This document shows positions 37,101 to 46,939 of a stretch of 64,000 bases of DNA, piece after piece. Origin of the DNA: Lepisosteus oculatus (Eukaryota; Chordata; Actinopteri; Semionotiformes; Lepisosteidae); contig NC_090697.1 of assembly GCF_040954835.1 (NCBI RefSeq), positions 29,319,001 to 29,383,000 on the forward strand, in the 5' to 3' direction. Position numbers and translations under genes: made by a program. The stretch's first letter is position 1; every line of letters starts with the position of its first letter. The notes beneath the pieces are model-generated. The model was not told where the DNA came from. It was given only the letters and a program-made list of their open reading frames with translations, and ran no database searches.

Positions 37101-40100
37101 GGTTAGGGCTGGTGTGTGCGTGTCAGGGTTAGGGCTGGTGTGCGCGTGTCAGGGTTAGGGCTGGTGTGTGCGTGTGTCAGGGTTAGGGCTGGTGTGTGCG
37201 TGTGTCAGGGTTAGGGCTGGTGTGTGCGTGTCAGGGTTAGGGCTGGTGTGTGCGCGTGTGTCAGGGTTAGGGCGGGTGTGTGCGTGTCAGGGTTAGGGCT
37301 GGTGTGTGCGCGTGTGTCAGGGTTAGGGCTGGTGTGTGCGTGTCAGGGTTAGGGCTGGTGTGCGCGTGTCAGGGTTAGGGCTGGTGTGTGCGTGTGTCAG
37401 GGTTAGGGCTGGTGTGTGTGTGTGTCAGGGTTAGGGCTGGTGTGTGCGCGTGTGTCAGGGTTAGGGCTGGTGTGTGTGTGTGTGTCAGGGTTAGGGCTGG
37501 TGTGTGCGTGTGTCAGGGTTAGGGCTGGTGTGTGTGTGTGTCAGGGTTAGGGCTGGTGTGTGCGCGTGTGTCAGGGTTAGGGCTGGTGTGTGTGTGTGTC
37601 AGGGTTAGGGCGGGTGTGTGCGTGTGTCAGGGTTAGGGCTGGTGTGCGTGTGTGTCAGGGTTAGGGCGGGTGTGTGCGTGTCAGGGTTAGGGCGGGTGTG
37701 TGCGCGTGTGTCAGGGTTAGGGCTGGTGTGTGTGCGTGTGTCAGGGTTAGGGCTGGTGTGTGTGCGTGTGTCAGGGTTAGGGCGGGTGTGTGCGTGTGTG
37801 TCAGGGTTAGGGCGGGTGTGTGCGTGTCAGGGTTAGGGCTGGTGTGTGCGTGTGTGTCAGGGTTAGGGCTGGTGTGTGTGTGTGTCAGGGTTAGGGCTGG
37901 TGTGTGTGTGTGTCAGGGTTAGGGCTGGTGTGTGCGCATCAGGGTTAGGGCTGGTGTGCGTGTGTGTCAGGGTTAGGGCGGGTGTGTGCGTGTGTCAGGG
38001 TTAGGGCTGGTGTGTGCGTGTGTCAGGGTTAGGGCTGGTGTGTGCGTGTCAGGGTTAGGGCTGGTGTGTGCGCGTGTGTCAGGGTTAGGGCGGGTGTGTG
38101 CGTGTCAGGGTTAGGGCTGGTGTGTGTGTGTGTCAGGGTTAGGGCTGGTGTGTGCGCGTGTGTCAGGGTTAGGGCTGGTGTGTGCGTGTGTCAGGGTTAG
38201 GGCTGGTGTGTGTGTGTGTCAGGGTTAGGGCTGGTGTGTGCGCGTGTGTCAGGGTTAGGGCTGGTGTGTGTGTGTGTCAGGGTTAGGGCGGGTGTGTGTG
38301 TGTGTCAGGGTTAGGGCGGGTGTGCGCGTGTGTCAGGGTTAGGGCTGGTGTGCGTGTGTGTCAGGGTTAGGGCGGGTGTGTGCGTGTCAGGGTTAGGGCG
38401 GGTGTGTGCGCGTGTGTCAGGGTTAGGGCTGGTGTGTGTGTGTGTCAGGGTTAGGGCGGGTGTGTGCGTGTGTGTCAGGGTTAGGGCTGGTGTGTGCGTG
38501 TCAGGGTTAGGGCTGGTGTGTGCGTGTGTGTCAGGGTTAGGGCGGGTGTGTGCGTGTGTGTCAGGGTTAGGGCGGGTGTGTGCGTGTCAGGGTTAGGGCT
38601 GGTGTGTGCGTGTCAGGGTTAGGGCTGGTGTGTGCGTGTGTGTCAGGGTTAGGGCTGGTGTGTGCGTGTGTCAGGGTTAGGGCTGGTGTGTGTGTGTGTG
38701 TCAGGGTTAGGGCTGGTGTGTGCGTGTGTGTCAGGGTTAGGGCTGGTGTGTGTGTGTGTGTCAGGGTTAGGGCGGGTGTGTGTGTGTGTCAGGGTTAGGG
38801 CTGGTGTGTGTGTGTGTCAGGGTTAGGGCTGGTGTGTGTGTGTGTCAGGGTTAGGGCTGGTGTGTGTGTGTGTCAGGGTTAGGGCTGGTGTGCGCGTCAG
38901 GGTTAGGGCTGGTGTGCGCGTGTGTCAGGGTTAGGGCTGGTGTGTGTGTGTGTCAGGGTTAGGGCGGGTGTGCGCGTGTGTCAGGGTTAGGGCGGGTGTG
39001 TGCGTGTCAGGGTTAGGGCTGGTGTGTGCGTGTCAGGGTTAGGGCTGGTGTGCACGTGTCAGGGTTAGGGCTGGTGTGTGCGCGTGTCAGGGTTAGGGCT
39101 GGTGTGTGCGTGTCAGGGTTAGGCTGGTGTGTGCGCGTGTGTCAGGGTTAGGGCGGGTGTGTGCGTGTCAGGGTTAGGGCTGGTGTGTGCGCGTGTGTCA
39201 GGGTTAGGGCTGGTGTGTGTGTGTGTGTCAGGGTTAGGGCTGGTGTGTGCGTGTGTCAGGGTTAGGGCTGGTGTGTGTGTGTGTCAGGGTTAGGGCTGGT
39301 GTGTGCGCGTGTGTCAGGGTTAGGGCTGGTGTGTGTGTGTGTCAGGGTTAGGGCGGGTGTGTGCGTGTGTCAGGGTTAGGGCTGGTGTGCGTGTGTGTCA
39401 GGGTTAGGGCGGGTGTGTGCGTGTCAGGGTTAGGGCGGGTGTGTGCGCGTGTGTCAGGGTTAGGGCTGGTGTGTGTGCGTGTGTCAGGGTTAGGGCTGGT
39501 GTGTGTGTGTGTCAGGGTTAGGGCGGGTGTGTGCGTGTGTGTCAGGGTTAGGGCGGGTGTGTGCGTGTCAGGGTTAGGGCTGGTGTGTGCGTGTGTGTCA
39601 GGGTTAGGGCTGGTGTGTGTGTGTGTCAGGGTTAGGGCTGGTGTGTGTGTGTGTCAGGGTTAGGGCTGGTGTGTGCGCATCAGGGTTAGGGCTGGTGTGC
39701 GCGTGTGTCAGGGTTAGGGCTGGTGTGCGCGTGTGTCAGGGTTAGGGCTGGTGTGTGTGTGTGTCAGGGTTAGGGCGGGTGTGCGCGTGTGTCAGGGTTA
39801 GGGCTGGTGTGCGCGTGTGTCAGGGTTAGGGCTGGTGTGTGTGTGTGTCAGGGTTAGGGCGGGTGTGCGCGTGTGTCAGGGTTAGGGCTGGTGTGTGCCT
39901 GTCTCAGTCCGGGTCCTGTTCTGCGATGCCCGTGTGTGACAGACTCACCCCCGGGCCGGCAGGCCTGCAGCACCACCCGGATGAGCTGGGGGACGTCGAA
40001 GTAGGAGGCGTAGTGCAGGGGGCTCATGTTGGTCCAGCGGGAGCGCAGGCAGGGGTCAGCGCCCAGGGACAGCAGCTGACTGGCAAAACTGGCAGCTGTG

Positions 40101-43100
40101 TCTGCATCTCCTGCAACACAGACACGCCGACACCTCAGGGACACAGCTCCTGTACCCACTGTCCCACACAGACACCTCAGGGACACAGCTCCTGTACCCA
40201 CTGTCCCACACAGACACCTCAGGGACACTGCTCCTGTACCCACTGTCCATCACAGACACCTCAGGGACACTGCTCCTGTACCCACTGTCCCACACAGACA
40301 CCTCAGGGACACTGCTCCTGTACCCACTGTCCCACACAGACACACACAGTGCTCCTGTACCCACTGTCCCACACAGACACACTGACACCTCAGGGACACA
40401 GCACCTGTACCCACTGTCCCACACAGACACACTGACACCTCAGGGACACTGCTCCTGTACCCACTGTCCCACACAGACACACACAGTGCTCCTGTACCCA
40501 CTGTCCCACACAGACACACACTGCTCCTGTACCCACTGTCCCACACAGACACACACTGCTCCTGTACCCACTGTCCCACACAGACACACACACTGCTCCT
40601 GTACCCACTGTCCCACACAGACACACACAGTGCTCCTGTACCCACTGTCCCACACAGACACACACAGTGCTCCTGTACCCACTGTCCCACACAAACACAC
40701 ACAGCTCCTGTACCCACTGTCCCACACAAACACACACAGCTCCTGTACCCACTGTCCCACACAGACACACACAGCTCCTGTACCCACTGTCCCACACAGA
40801 CACACACACAGCTCCTGTACCCACTGTCCCACACAGACACACACAGCTCCTGTACCCACTGTCCCACACAGACACACAGTGCTCCTGTACCCACTGTCCC
40901 ACACAGACACACACACACTGCTCCTGTACCCACTGTCCCACACAGACACGCACACTGCTCCTGTACCCACTGTCCCACACAGACACACACACACTGCTCC
41001 TGTACCCACTGTCCCACACAGACACACACACACTGCTCCTGTACCCACTGTCCCACACAGACACACACACTGCTCCTGTACCCACTGTCCCACACAGACA
41101 CACACACAGCTCCTGTACCCACTGTCCCACACAGACACACACACAGCTCCTGTACCCACTGTCCCACACAGACACACACACTGCTCCTGTACCCACTGTC
41201 CCACACAGACACACACACTGCTCCTGTACCCACTGTCCCACACAGACACACACACTGCTCCTGTACCCACTGTCCCACACAGACACACACTGCTCCTGTA
41301 CCCACTGTCCCACACAGACACGCACTGCTCCTGTACCCACTGTCCCACACAGACACACACACTGCTCCTGTACCCACTGTCCCACACAGACACACACTGC
41401 TCCTGTACCCACTGTCCCACACAGACACACACTGCTCCTGTACCCACTGTCCCACACAGACACACACTGCTCCTGTACCCACTGTCCCACACAGACACAC
41501 GCACTGCTCCTGTACCCACTGTCCCACACAGACACGCACTGCTCCTGTACCCACTGTCCCACACAGACACGCACACTGCTCCTGTACCCACTGTCCCACA
41601 AAGACACGCACACTGCTCCTGTACCCACTGTCCCACACAGACACACACACTGCTCCTGTACCCACTGTCCCACACAGACACACACACTGCTCCTGTACCC
41701 ACTGTCCCACACAGACACACACACTGCTCCTGTACCCACTGTCCCACACAGACACACACTGCTCCTGTACCCACTGTCCCACACGCACAGGTCAACATGC
41801 CCCCTCACTGCTCTACAGTCACGTGATCATTGTCCCCTCCCGGAGACGGCCGGGCCGGACTCACCGATTCCCGGCGCCCCTGCCTTGCAGGTGTAATGGA
41901 GCAGGGTCATGTCCGTCAGGCCGTCCCGGTCGTTCACTCCACAGCCGCGCTTCAGGATCTGCAGGCGGGACACAGGGGAGCGGGGTCAGCATGGACGCAG
42001 ACTGGGGGTTTGGACACCCTAAAAAGTCTTCATTCATGTCAGAGGTGAGGGGTGGTAGTGGACCCAACTCCAGACTAGGCCTTTGAAAAGGTCTCTGGCA
42101 CCACTCAGATGGCTGATGGGAAACTGGGCCCTTCCTGGACACACTGACAGCTCTGTTCACTCTGCTGGTTTGTGTTCAAAGAGTGTGGACTTTCTGAAAG
42201 CCTCCCGTTATTACCCCTCAGTTGGGCTGTAGTGGCTGTTTTATCCACAGCCACTACAGTCTGTACCCACTCACACAGCTGGGTCTTTACTGGGGCCATC
42301 AGAGAGAAGCACCTGGCTCCAGGGTACAACAGCTGTGCCCCAACCAGGATTTGAACCCGCAGAGGGGAGAGAACAGTGTGTCCCTTTGACACAGCGCTCT
42401 CCGTGTGATGATGACGAAGGGGCGACCAGCCAGGCAGCGATGAGGAGAAAGACAGTGACCAGGCCCAGAGGAAGGAGACTGCACCCACCTCGTTCCCGAT
42501 CAGGCTGATGTTCTGCTGGACCTGGGGCACCCACTGGCGCAGCACGGCGAACAGCTCCGGCACCGAGGTCCGCGGGTCCAGCAGGATGGCCCGGCACTTC
42601 GGCTCGTTCGGGTCGAAGAAGGAGAACTCTGGAGAGGACAGAGCAGCAGGCCAGGTCAGGCTCTGTTCCACCTGTAGATTTCTGAACGTGACGCCATCAA
42701 GGCTAGGAGATGCCACAGGGGTAAATATTTAAGTGGCCCAGAGGGTTTGTAATCTAGGAGCCCTGCTGCAACTCAGGAGACACACATCCGGGTCTCCTGT
42801 GTCTCTGTGGAGGTCCAGCCCGACACTGTCCTGCCCCTATCACTCTGCTGCTCCTCCTGCGATCAGAGCACAGGCACTGCAGAATCGTCATGTGATCAGA
42901 GCACGAGCACCGCAGGATCCTCCTGTGATCACCGCAGGTCTGCGATCAGAGCACGAGCACCGCAGGATCCTCGTGTGATCACCGCAGGTCTGCGATCAGA
43001 GCACGAGCACCGCAGGATCCTCGTGTGATCACCGCAGGTCTGCGATCAGAGCACGAGCACCGCAGGATCCTTGTGTGATCACTGCAGGTCTGCGATCAGA

Positions 43101-44977
43101 GCACGAGCACCGCAGGATCCTCGTGTGATCACTGCAGGTCTGCGATCAGAGCACGAGCACCGCAGGATCCTCCTGTGATCACCGCAGGTCTGCAATCAGA
43201 GCACGAGCACCGCAGGATCCTCCTGTGATCACCGCAGGTCTGCGATCAGAGCACGAGCACCGCAGGTTCCTCCTGTGATCACCGCAGGTCTGCGATCAGA
43301 GCACGAGCACCGCAGGTTCCTCCTGTGATCACCGCAGGTCTGCGATCAGAGCACGAGCACCGCAGGATCCTCGTGTGATCACCGCAGGTCTGTGATCAGA
43401 GCACGAGCACCGCAGGATCCTCGTGTGATCACCGCAGGTCTGTGATCAGAGCACGAGCACCGCAGGATCCTCCTGTGATCACCGCAGGTCTGTGATCAGA
43501 GCACGAGCACCGCAGGATCCTCCTGTGATCACCGCAGGTCTGAGATCAGAGCACGAGCACCGCAGGATCCTCCTGTGATCACCGCAGGTCTGCGATCAGA
43601 GCACGAGCACCGCAGGATCCTCGTGTGATCACCGCAGGTCTGCGATCAGAGCACGAGCACCGCAGGATCCTCGTGTGATCACCGCAGGTCTGCGATCAGA
43701 GCACGAGCACCGCAGGATCCTCGTGTGATCACCGCAGGTCTGCGATCAGAGCACGAGCACCGCAGGATCCTCGTGTGATCACCGCAGGTCTGCGATCAGA
43801 GCACGAGCACCGCAGGATCCTCCTGTGATCACCGCAGGTCTGCGATCAGAGCACGAGCACCGCAGGATTCTCCTGTGATCACCGCAGGTCTGCGATCAGA
43901 GCACGAGCACCGCAGGATCCTCGTGTGATCACCGCAGGTCTGCGATCAGAGCACGAGCACCGCAGGATCCTCGTGTGATCACCGCAGGTCTGCGATCAGA
44001 GCACGAGCACCGCAGGATCCTTGTGTGATCACTGCAGGTCTGCGATCAGAGCACGAGCACCGCAGGATCCTCATGTGATCACGGCAGGTCTGTGATCAGA
44101 GCACGAGCACCGCAGGATCCTCATGTGATCACGGCAGGTCTGTGATCAGAGCACAAGCACTGTAGCAGCTCCTCACATGATCACTACAGGCTTGCAATCA
44201 GATCATCTTTGCTTGATCACGGCAGGCCTATGATCAAGCTATGAGCACTTAGCACTTTGGCCCTAAAAGGGACAGAAAATCAGCTTCCCCAAGCAGCAGA
44301 AAACTGTAAGATTGTAAGAATGTAACCACCAGACACTGGGACAGGCTCAGACTTGGCAGGATCTAGGATAACCTGACATAGATGCTTGCATGTTAGGAAT
44401 ACTTCCATGGGCACAGAAGTTCTGCTGGTGAAAATGAGCACATTCCAGGGTTTTTGGGCTCATTCTGATGTGGCACCTCTCCACTTCAAACTAAAGGAGG
44501 CAGCTGTGAAGAGGGCTGGAATCCAGCATCCCCCGTTCTCAGCAGGATGACCCACTTCAAGCCTCAGGAGCTCTTAACCTGCACCTTGCACTAATGAAGG
44601 ACACCAGCAAGTACCCGCAATTAATTTAATTATTCGATCCCCCCTGCCTCTGAAGATATTCCAGTCCAAGGTTACAAGCTTGGTTAACATGGAGAGGACT
44701 GGGAGCTGGTAAAACCTGGACTGGATCCACAGAGAGATCTGGGAACCATGAGCCTGCAAGCTGGTAAAACCTGGACTGGACCAGCCTGCGGAGCAAAGAC
44801 CCATAGACTGGTTCTGTCTGGTTGGGCGTCAGTGTGCTACTCACCGCAGTCCGAGGGCATGGGTGCGGATGCCACCTGGTGAACAGTGGGCCTGTCTGTG
44901 CCAGGGGGCGAGCTGCTGAGTCTGTCCAGGGCAGAGTCTCCCTCCGACGACGGATCCCGGACATCTTCCCTTGTCAT
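21755..44977 (-). CDS. clip4: CLIP4, CAP-Gly domain-containing linker protein (14 coding exons, complete)
   Basis: CLIP family protein: CAP-Gly domains bind the C-terminal EEY/F of tubulin and EB proteins at microtubule plus ends. Exons from the 5' end: 44845-44977, 42489-42628, 41865-41958, 39949-40110, 34107-34225, 32495-32716, 30739-30874, 30201-30326, 28559-28738, 27623-27757, 25500-25623, 23055-23119, 22793-22868, 21755-22109. Every boundary has AG/GT and all phases agree, giving 2067 nt, or 688 residues plus stop; human CLIP4 is 705. Order: N-terminal segment with [16 protein letters not shown], ankyrin repeats, CAP-Gly 1 ([13 protein letters not shown]), a Ser-rich linker, CAP-Gly 2, a linker with [10 protein letters not shown] and LRRSWSTAS, and CAP-Gly 3 ([13 protein letters not shown]). 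Three CAP-Gly domains separate it from CLIP3, which has two. The start codon is chosen because MTREDV aligns with the human MTIEDL start. Confidence 0.95.
22793..22868 (-). CDS. clip4: CLIP4 coding exon 13 (linker)
   Basis: 76 nt after gtctcccag and before gtgacc. It encodes [20 protein letters not shown], then SPVS, matching human FRRSFSTTSASSQKEINRR. Confidence 0.9.
23055..23119 (-). CDS. clip4: CLIP4 coding exon 12 (linker)
   Basis: 65 nt after gctattcacag and before gtgagg. It encodes [20 protein letters not shown], then P, matching human TDSLDTLSEISSNKQNHSYP. Confidence 0.9.
23216..25128. repeat. 46-bp minisatellite in CLIP4 intron 11
   Basis: About 41 units: gaacagggccgccctctctc, ctattcctgcaggagacaca, gggact. 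Each intact unit holds the palindrome TCCTGCAGGA (an 8-bp CCTGCAGG site). Sporadic 2-bp deletions create gggatgaac variants. Confidence 0.95.
25500..25623 (-). CDS. clip4: CLIP4 coding exon 11 (CAP-Gly 2, second half)
   Basis: 124 nt after gtcccgcag and before gtgagt. It encodes [20 protein letters not shown], then [20 protein letters not shown], with an intact GKNDG. Confidence 0.95.
25760..26640. repeat. 80-bp minisatellite in CLIP4 intron 10
   Basis: About 11 units with gagtatctcatgagtacact, gtgaatacttcagtcagagt, gcatctcaggagcagagtga, gtacttcagtgttagagtga. Each unit is itself four related subrepeats of about 20 bp. Confidence 0.93.
26618..27560. repeat. About 305-bp higher-order repeat, three copies
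   Basis: Copies begin near 26618, 26925 and 27228 (gaatacttcagtcatagcag). Each is assembled from diverged about 20-bp gagtatctcaggagtacact-like subunits related to the adjacent 80-bp array. Confidence 0.9.
27623..27757 (-). CDS. clip4: CLIP4 coding exon 10 (CAP-Gly 2, first half)
   Basis: 135 nt after gtcccccag and before gtcagt. It encodes [20 protein letters not shown], then [20 protein letters not shown] and SFAPG, matching human [18 protein letters not shown]. Confidence 0.93.
27845..28556. repeat. Minisatellite in CLIP4 intron 9
   Basis: Units of about 21 bp (gcgacagtgacccagtgcag) with interspersed ggggtgtgtgggacccagtg. It ends directly at the donor of coding exon 9. Confidence 0.9.
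28559..28738 (-). CDS. clip4: CLIP4 coding exon 9 (Ser/Arg/Pro-rich linker)
   Basis: 180 nt after ctctctcctggcccag and before gtactg; phases fit both neighbours. It encodes [20 protein letters not shown], a Pro/Arg-rich stretch, and SSARTSAG, comparable with human SSCSSTSSLE and SSRASAG. The human stretch of about 35 residues upstream of this (beginning LMTSKK) was not found, so a small exon may be missing or lost. Confidence 0.75.
29090..29375. repeat. Short GC-rich minisatellite
   Basis: Repeats of gccctggccgaggagcgagg and ggcagttagagcgagg in CLIP4 intron 8. Confidence 0.85.
29700..30180. repeat. 50-bp minisatellite in CLIP4 intron 8
   Basis: About nine units: gcgagacaccccagtcaccc, ctcacgacactacaggctct, gcgccgcggt. 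It ends about 20 bp from the donor of coding exon 8. Confidence 0.92.
30201..30326 (-). CDS. clip4: CLIP4 coding exon 8
   Basis: 126 nt after ttgccccag and before gtgagc. It encodes [19 protein letters not shown], then [14 protein letters not shown]. Human has the corresponding [15 protein letters not shown] and HVTSKVNTG, so this closes CAP-Gly 1 and starts the linker. Confidence 0.93.
30739..30874 (-). CDS. clip4: CLIP4 coding exon 7 (CAP-Gly 1)
   Basis: 136 nt after ctgtgcag and before gtacca. It encodes [20 protein letters not shown], then [20 protein letters not shown], containing the GKNDG core that binds EEY/F tails. Confidence 0.95.
31050..32335. repeat. 41-bp minisatellite in CLIP4 intron 6
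   Basis: About 30 units: ctgtaccccagggctcccca, gacccccagtcctccagctc. The unit has no stop in most frames, so open frames of 430-640 codons appear on both strands. They are artefacts. Confidence 0.95.
32495..32716 (-). CDS. clip4: CLIP4 coding exon 6
   Basis: 222 nt, phase 0 at both ends, after ctgccag and before gtgcga. It encodes [20 protein letters not shown], then [15 protein letters not shown] and [18 protein letters not shown], the first strand of CAP-Gly 1. The donor GTGCGA is weaker than the gene's other donors. Confidence 0.92.
32866..33142. repeat. Minisatellite with CGTCATCGTC units
   Basis: About 33-37-bp units: gtcatgcaacgccttcgtca, tcgtcctcagtgct, in CLIP4 intron 5, just upstream of coding exon 6 in the transcript sense. 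Confidence 0.88.
33143..34106. other. CLIP4 intron 5, non-array part
   Basis: Apart from the CR1 fragment at 33755-33905 I see no gene or array here. Confidence 0.4.
33755..33905 (+). mobile_element. CR1-like LINE 3' fragment
   Basis: Contains gtggaacaagctttccag, gctgacaccctgg and aacagctggatgagaacct, then the gccagatgggcca end. In a CLIP4 intron, opposite in orientation to CLIP4. Confidence 0.55.
34107..34225 (-). CDS. clip4: CLIP4 coding exon 5 (ankyrin repeat)
   Basis: 119 nt after tgtcacag and before gtgagagg. It encodes [20 protein letters not shown], then [15 protein letters not shown], very close to human CLIP4. The intron upstream carries the 5.3 kb telomere-motif array. Confidence 0.93.
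34234..34308. repeat. (GGGGACA)n short tandem repeat
   Basis: About ten copies of a 7-bp unit beside the acceptor of CLIP4 coding exon 5. Confidence 0.93.
34540..39898. repeat. 5.3 kb telomere-motif minisatellite in CLIP4 intron 4
   Basis: Roughly 180-190 units of 24-32 bp: tcagggttagggctggtgtg (or ggcggg) plus (TG/CG)n. Every unit has GGGTTAGGG. Length varies in 2-bp steps through the TG part. A block near 37.56-37.95 kb is repeated almost exactly at 39.30-39.69 kb. Confidence 0.97.
39949..40110 (-). CDS. clip4: CLIP4 coding exon 4 (ankyrin repeat)
   Basis: 162 nt after tgttgcag and before gtgagtct. It encodes [20 protein letters not shown], then [20 protein letters not shown] and [12 protein letters not shown]. 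Typical ankyrin LHYA and GAD motifs. Confidence 0.93.
40125..41790. repeat. 36-40-bp minisatellite in CLIP4 intron 3
   Basis: About 44 units: tgctcctgtacccactgtcc, cacacagacacacaca, with 2-bp length steps. Long open frames on both strands (446-512 codons) arise from the array. Confidence 0.95.
41865..41958 (-). CDS. clip4: CLIP4 coding exon 3 (ankyrin region)
   Basis: 94 nt after cctgcag and before gtgagtcc. It encodes [20 protein letters not shown], then [11 protein letters not shown]. The [11 protein letters not shown] ankyrin signature is as in human. Confidence 0.93.
42170..42410 (-). mobile_element. tRNA-like SINE with hairpin tail
   Basis: On the - strand: B-box-like gggttcaaatcctgg, then ttgtaccctggagccaggtg and ccagtaaagacccagctgtg, the usual body of fish tRNA SINEs. 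The 3' part contains a perfect 13-bp stem at 42227-42239 / 42247-42259. In CLIP4 intron 2. Confidence 0.55.
42489..42628 (-). CDS. clip4: CLIP4 coding exon 2
   Basis: 140 nt, joined G|AG to the previous exon. It encodes [19 protein letters not shown], then [17 protein letters not shown] and GNE, closely matching human CLIP4 before the ankyrin repeats. Confidence 0.93.
42885..44165. repeat. 50-bp minisatellite in CLIP4 intron 1
   Basis: About 25 very uniform units: cgatcagagcacgagcaccg, caggatcctcgtgtgatcac, cgcaggtctg. Internal GATC-rich palindromes (tgatca, ggatcc). Confidence 0.96.
44166..44844. other. CLIP4 intron 1 (coding numbering), non-array part
   Basis: A 22-bp direct repeat (gctggtaaaacctggactgg) occurs near 44706 and 44761. 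No gene or recognised element otherwise. Confidence 0.35.
44845..44977 (-). CDS. clip4: CLIP4 coding exon 1 (start codon)
   Basis: ATG at 44977-44975; donor gtgagtag. It encodes [17 protein letters not shown], later [11 protein letters not shown]. An acceptor (cctctcag) lies just upstream, with the exon beginning near 44991, so about 14 nt of 5' UTR are in this exon and the rest is upstream. 133 nt, leaving 1 nt. Confidence 0.88.
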
Positions 44978-45289
44978 CTTCCTCACAGCACCTGAGAGGG
45001 ACACGGGGACACTGAACCTCACTTGAGGACACTGTACCCACTGGGGGGGGACACTGGGACACGTTGGGGTATACACTATCCCACTGGGGACTCACTGAAC
45101 CACACTGGGGGACACACAGACGCACTGGGACGCTCAGACAGGTTATATACCGTTACAGCTTTGGGTGACTTGAGAAGTCTCTCTCAGATTTTAGATAAGG
45201 TTTTAGACATTGGGAAGAGTAAACACATCTAACTCCAAAGGAGAGAGGATGTTTGCCGACGACTGGGGGTCCCTTGAGCAGAAACAATA

Positions 45290-46075
45290 GTAAAGGTGAT
45301 CTTGGTATTCCTAGGCAAGTTGTGGATTAATGATCGCAAAGGAGCAGGGCAGAAAGACACAGTATCTGTTCACCTTAAGAGCACAGGAGGAGAGAGAAGA
45401 ACAGGGGGAAGAGGAGAAACAAGGGGAGCAGAGAGAAGAGAGAGGAGCTGGAACTTGAGGCTTGCGCCAGGCGAGAGCCCCTACTTCATGATCATCCAAA
45501 TCAAACCTGACTGGAGCGAAGTATTTGAACCCTGTTAGAACGTGCTATTCTGTATTTTTTAGGGAACTTGGGTTTCCTGGGTAAAAGATACCTCAGTTAG
45601 AAACATCTTTCCTGATAAGGGGGCATTTTATGGATATGGATATAGGCTCCTATTTATTTTGGGGCATCCACAGAGAGAGATAGGTTTAACCGCAGGTTGC
45701 TCTGTATTTAGTTAGAAGGCAGCTCATCTCTTGTGTGGCCTCGACAGGTGCTTAGTGCTTAGTAGCGGTCTGGGGTTTTCTGGGTGACCAGAATGTTTGG
45801 CCTCTGAAACGCCTTGTCTGTAAAGAATGTGTTTAAAGCAACATGTTCTGTTGTGTGTTGTGTCATTGTTTGAAAATATCTGTCCAGCCCCACCCGTAAC
45901 AATAGAATGTAACTTGGCGTGTTGTATGTTTTGTGTCTCGTGTAGGTTATTGCAATAAATATTTGTTTAAACCAAGTGTCTCTGGATTATTACTCCTCGA
46001 CAAAGCTGTGTCAGAGATGGAAGAATTCACGTGCCTCTGGTTGTACCGGCCGCTCGCATACAGAAATCACTTACA
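45290..46075 (+). mobile_element. Possible solo or 3' LTR with short upstream remnant
   Basis: A short open frame ends in TGT TAG at about 45532-45538, and a TGTTAGAACG start is followed by about 540 nt of AT-richer sequence with AATAAA at 45954-45959. A purine-rich run lies at 45386-45450. This resembles a retroelement 3' end plus LTR, but I could not identify a second LTR, primer-binding site or target duplication. Tentative. Confidence 0.25.
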
Positions 46076-46179
46076 AGTCGGGGATTATAAATAATTATTT
46101 CACCGCTCGGTCAATTCCTGATTTTCACCAGTTTTGTAACAATATAAACATCGTAACGCGAGCGATGGTTTAAATCTTG

Positions 46180-46935
46180 GGGTGCAACGGGGCTCCTGAC
46201 ATCCATACTCCACACGCCAACAGCAGGGGGCGCACCTCCCATCTCAAAGCGAACACCAGCGTGGCTCGCAGTCACTGGACAACATCACCCCTAACTCAAC
46301 ACGGGACCCCTGACACAACACCCAGCCTTGAGCCCTGCGCTTCCCACAACTCCGAGGCAGTGCCAGCAGGCCAGGCCAGGCCAGGGCAGGGCAGCTCCCC
46401 TCTTGACATGAGAGCGACGTGATCATGACAGGGCTCCCGGGCAGCAGCAGCAGCAGTCCCGGCCCCCTCACTCAGGAGGGATGCGCCCTGTTCCTGCAGC
46501 ACACGAAGCAGGACAAACTGGAGTCCTCGCAGAGCGACCGGCGGGACGCTCGGGGCCCCACGCCAGGAGGGGACGACCGGGGGGAACACAGTCCAGGTCA
46601 TGCCAGTACAGCTCTCTGAGCCCGAGAGAAGGAATGAGAGAGCGAGGGAGAGGAAGTTTAACACAGGGCTCCGCTTCTCTATCGTTCCGGTTATGTCAAT
46701 ATTAGCTGACGGATCAGCAGACAGAGCTGTCTTGATCCCAGAGTCCCGCCGCTCCTCCTGTTCTTCCACAGTCTGCGAACAGCTGCGCGGTCACCTGGCC
46801 TGCGAGAGGGGAGGGTGCAGGAGAAGGACGAGAGAGAGGAGGAGGAGGGGGGGGGAGGACAGCCCCCATCGTAAAGCACTTCACTGTCAGAGACCAGCAC
46901 AAAGATACACAAATCCTGCAGCACACACACTCCAC
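46180..46935. other. CLIP4 5' UTR intron, unclassified
   Basis: GC-rich sequence with a G-run near 46848-46856. I see no coding signature or known repeat. Confidence 0.3.
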
Positions 46936-46939
46936 AGAC

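Noticed and set aside
34540-39898. True chromosome end
   Set aside because: The array is degenerate, intronic to CLIP4 and flanked by unique genes on both sides; units are 24-32 bp, not pure TTAGGG.
40250-41896. Open frames of 409-512 codons rich in Cys/Val/Gly or His/Thr
   Set aside because: Products of the 36-40-bp array in a CLIP4 intron; all frames are open because the unit lacks stops.
45290-46075. Intact endogenous retrovirus
   Set aside because: Only an LTR-like stretch and a short nondescript frame are visible; no gag, pol or env domains in the window.
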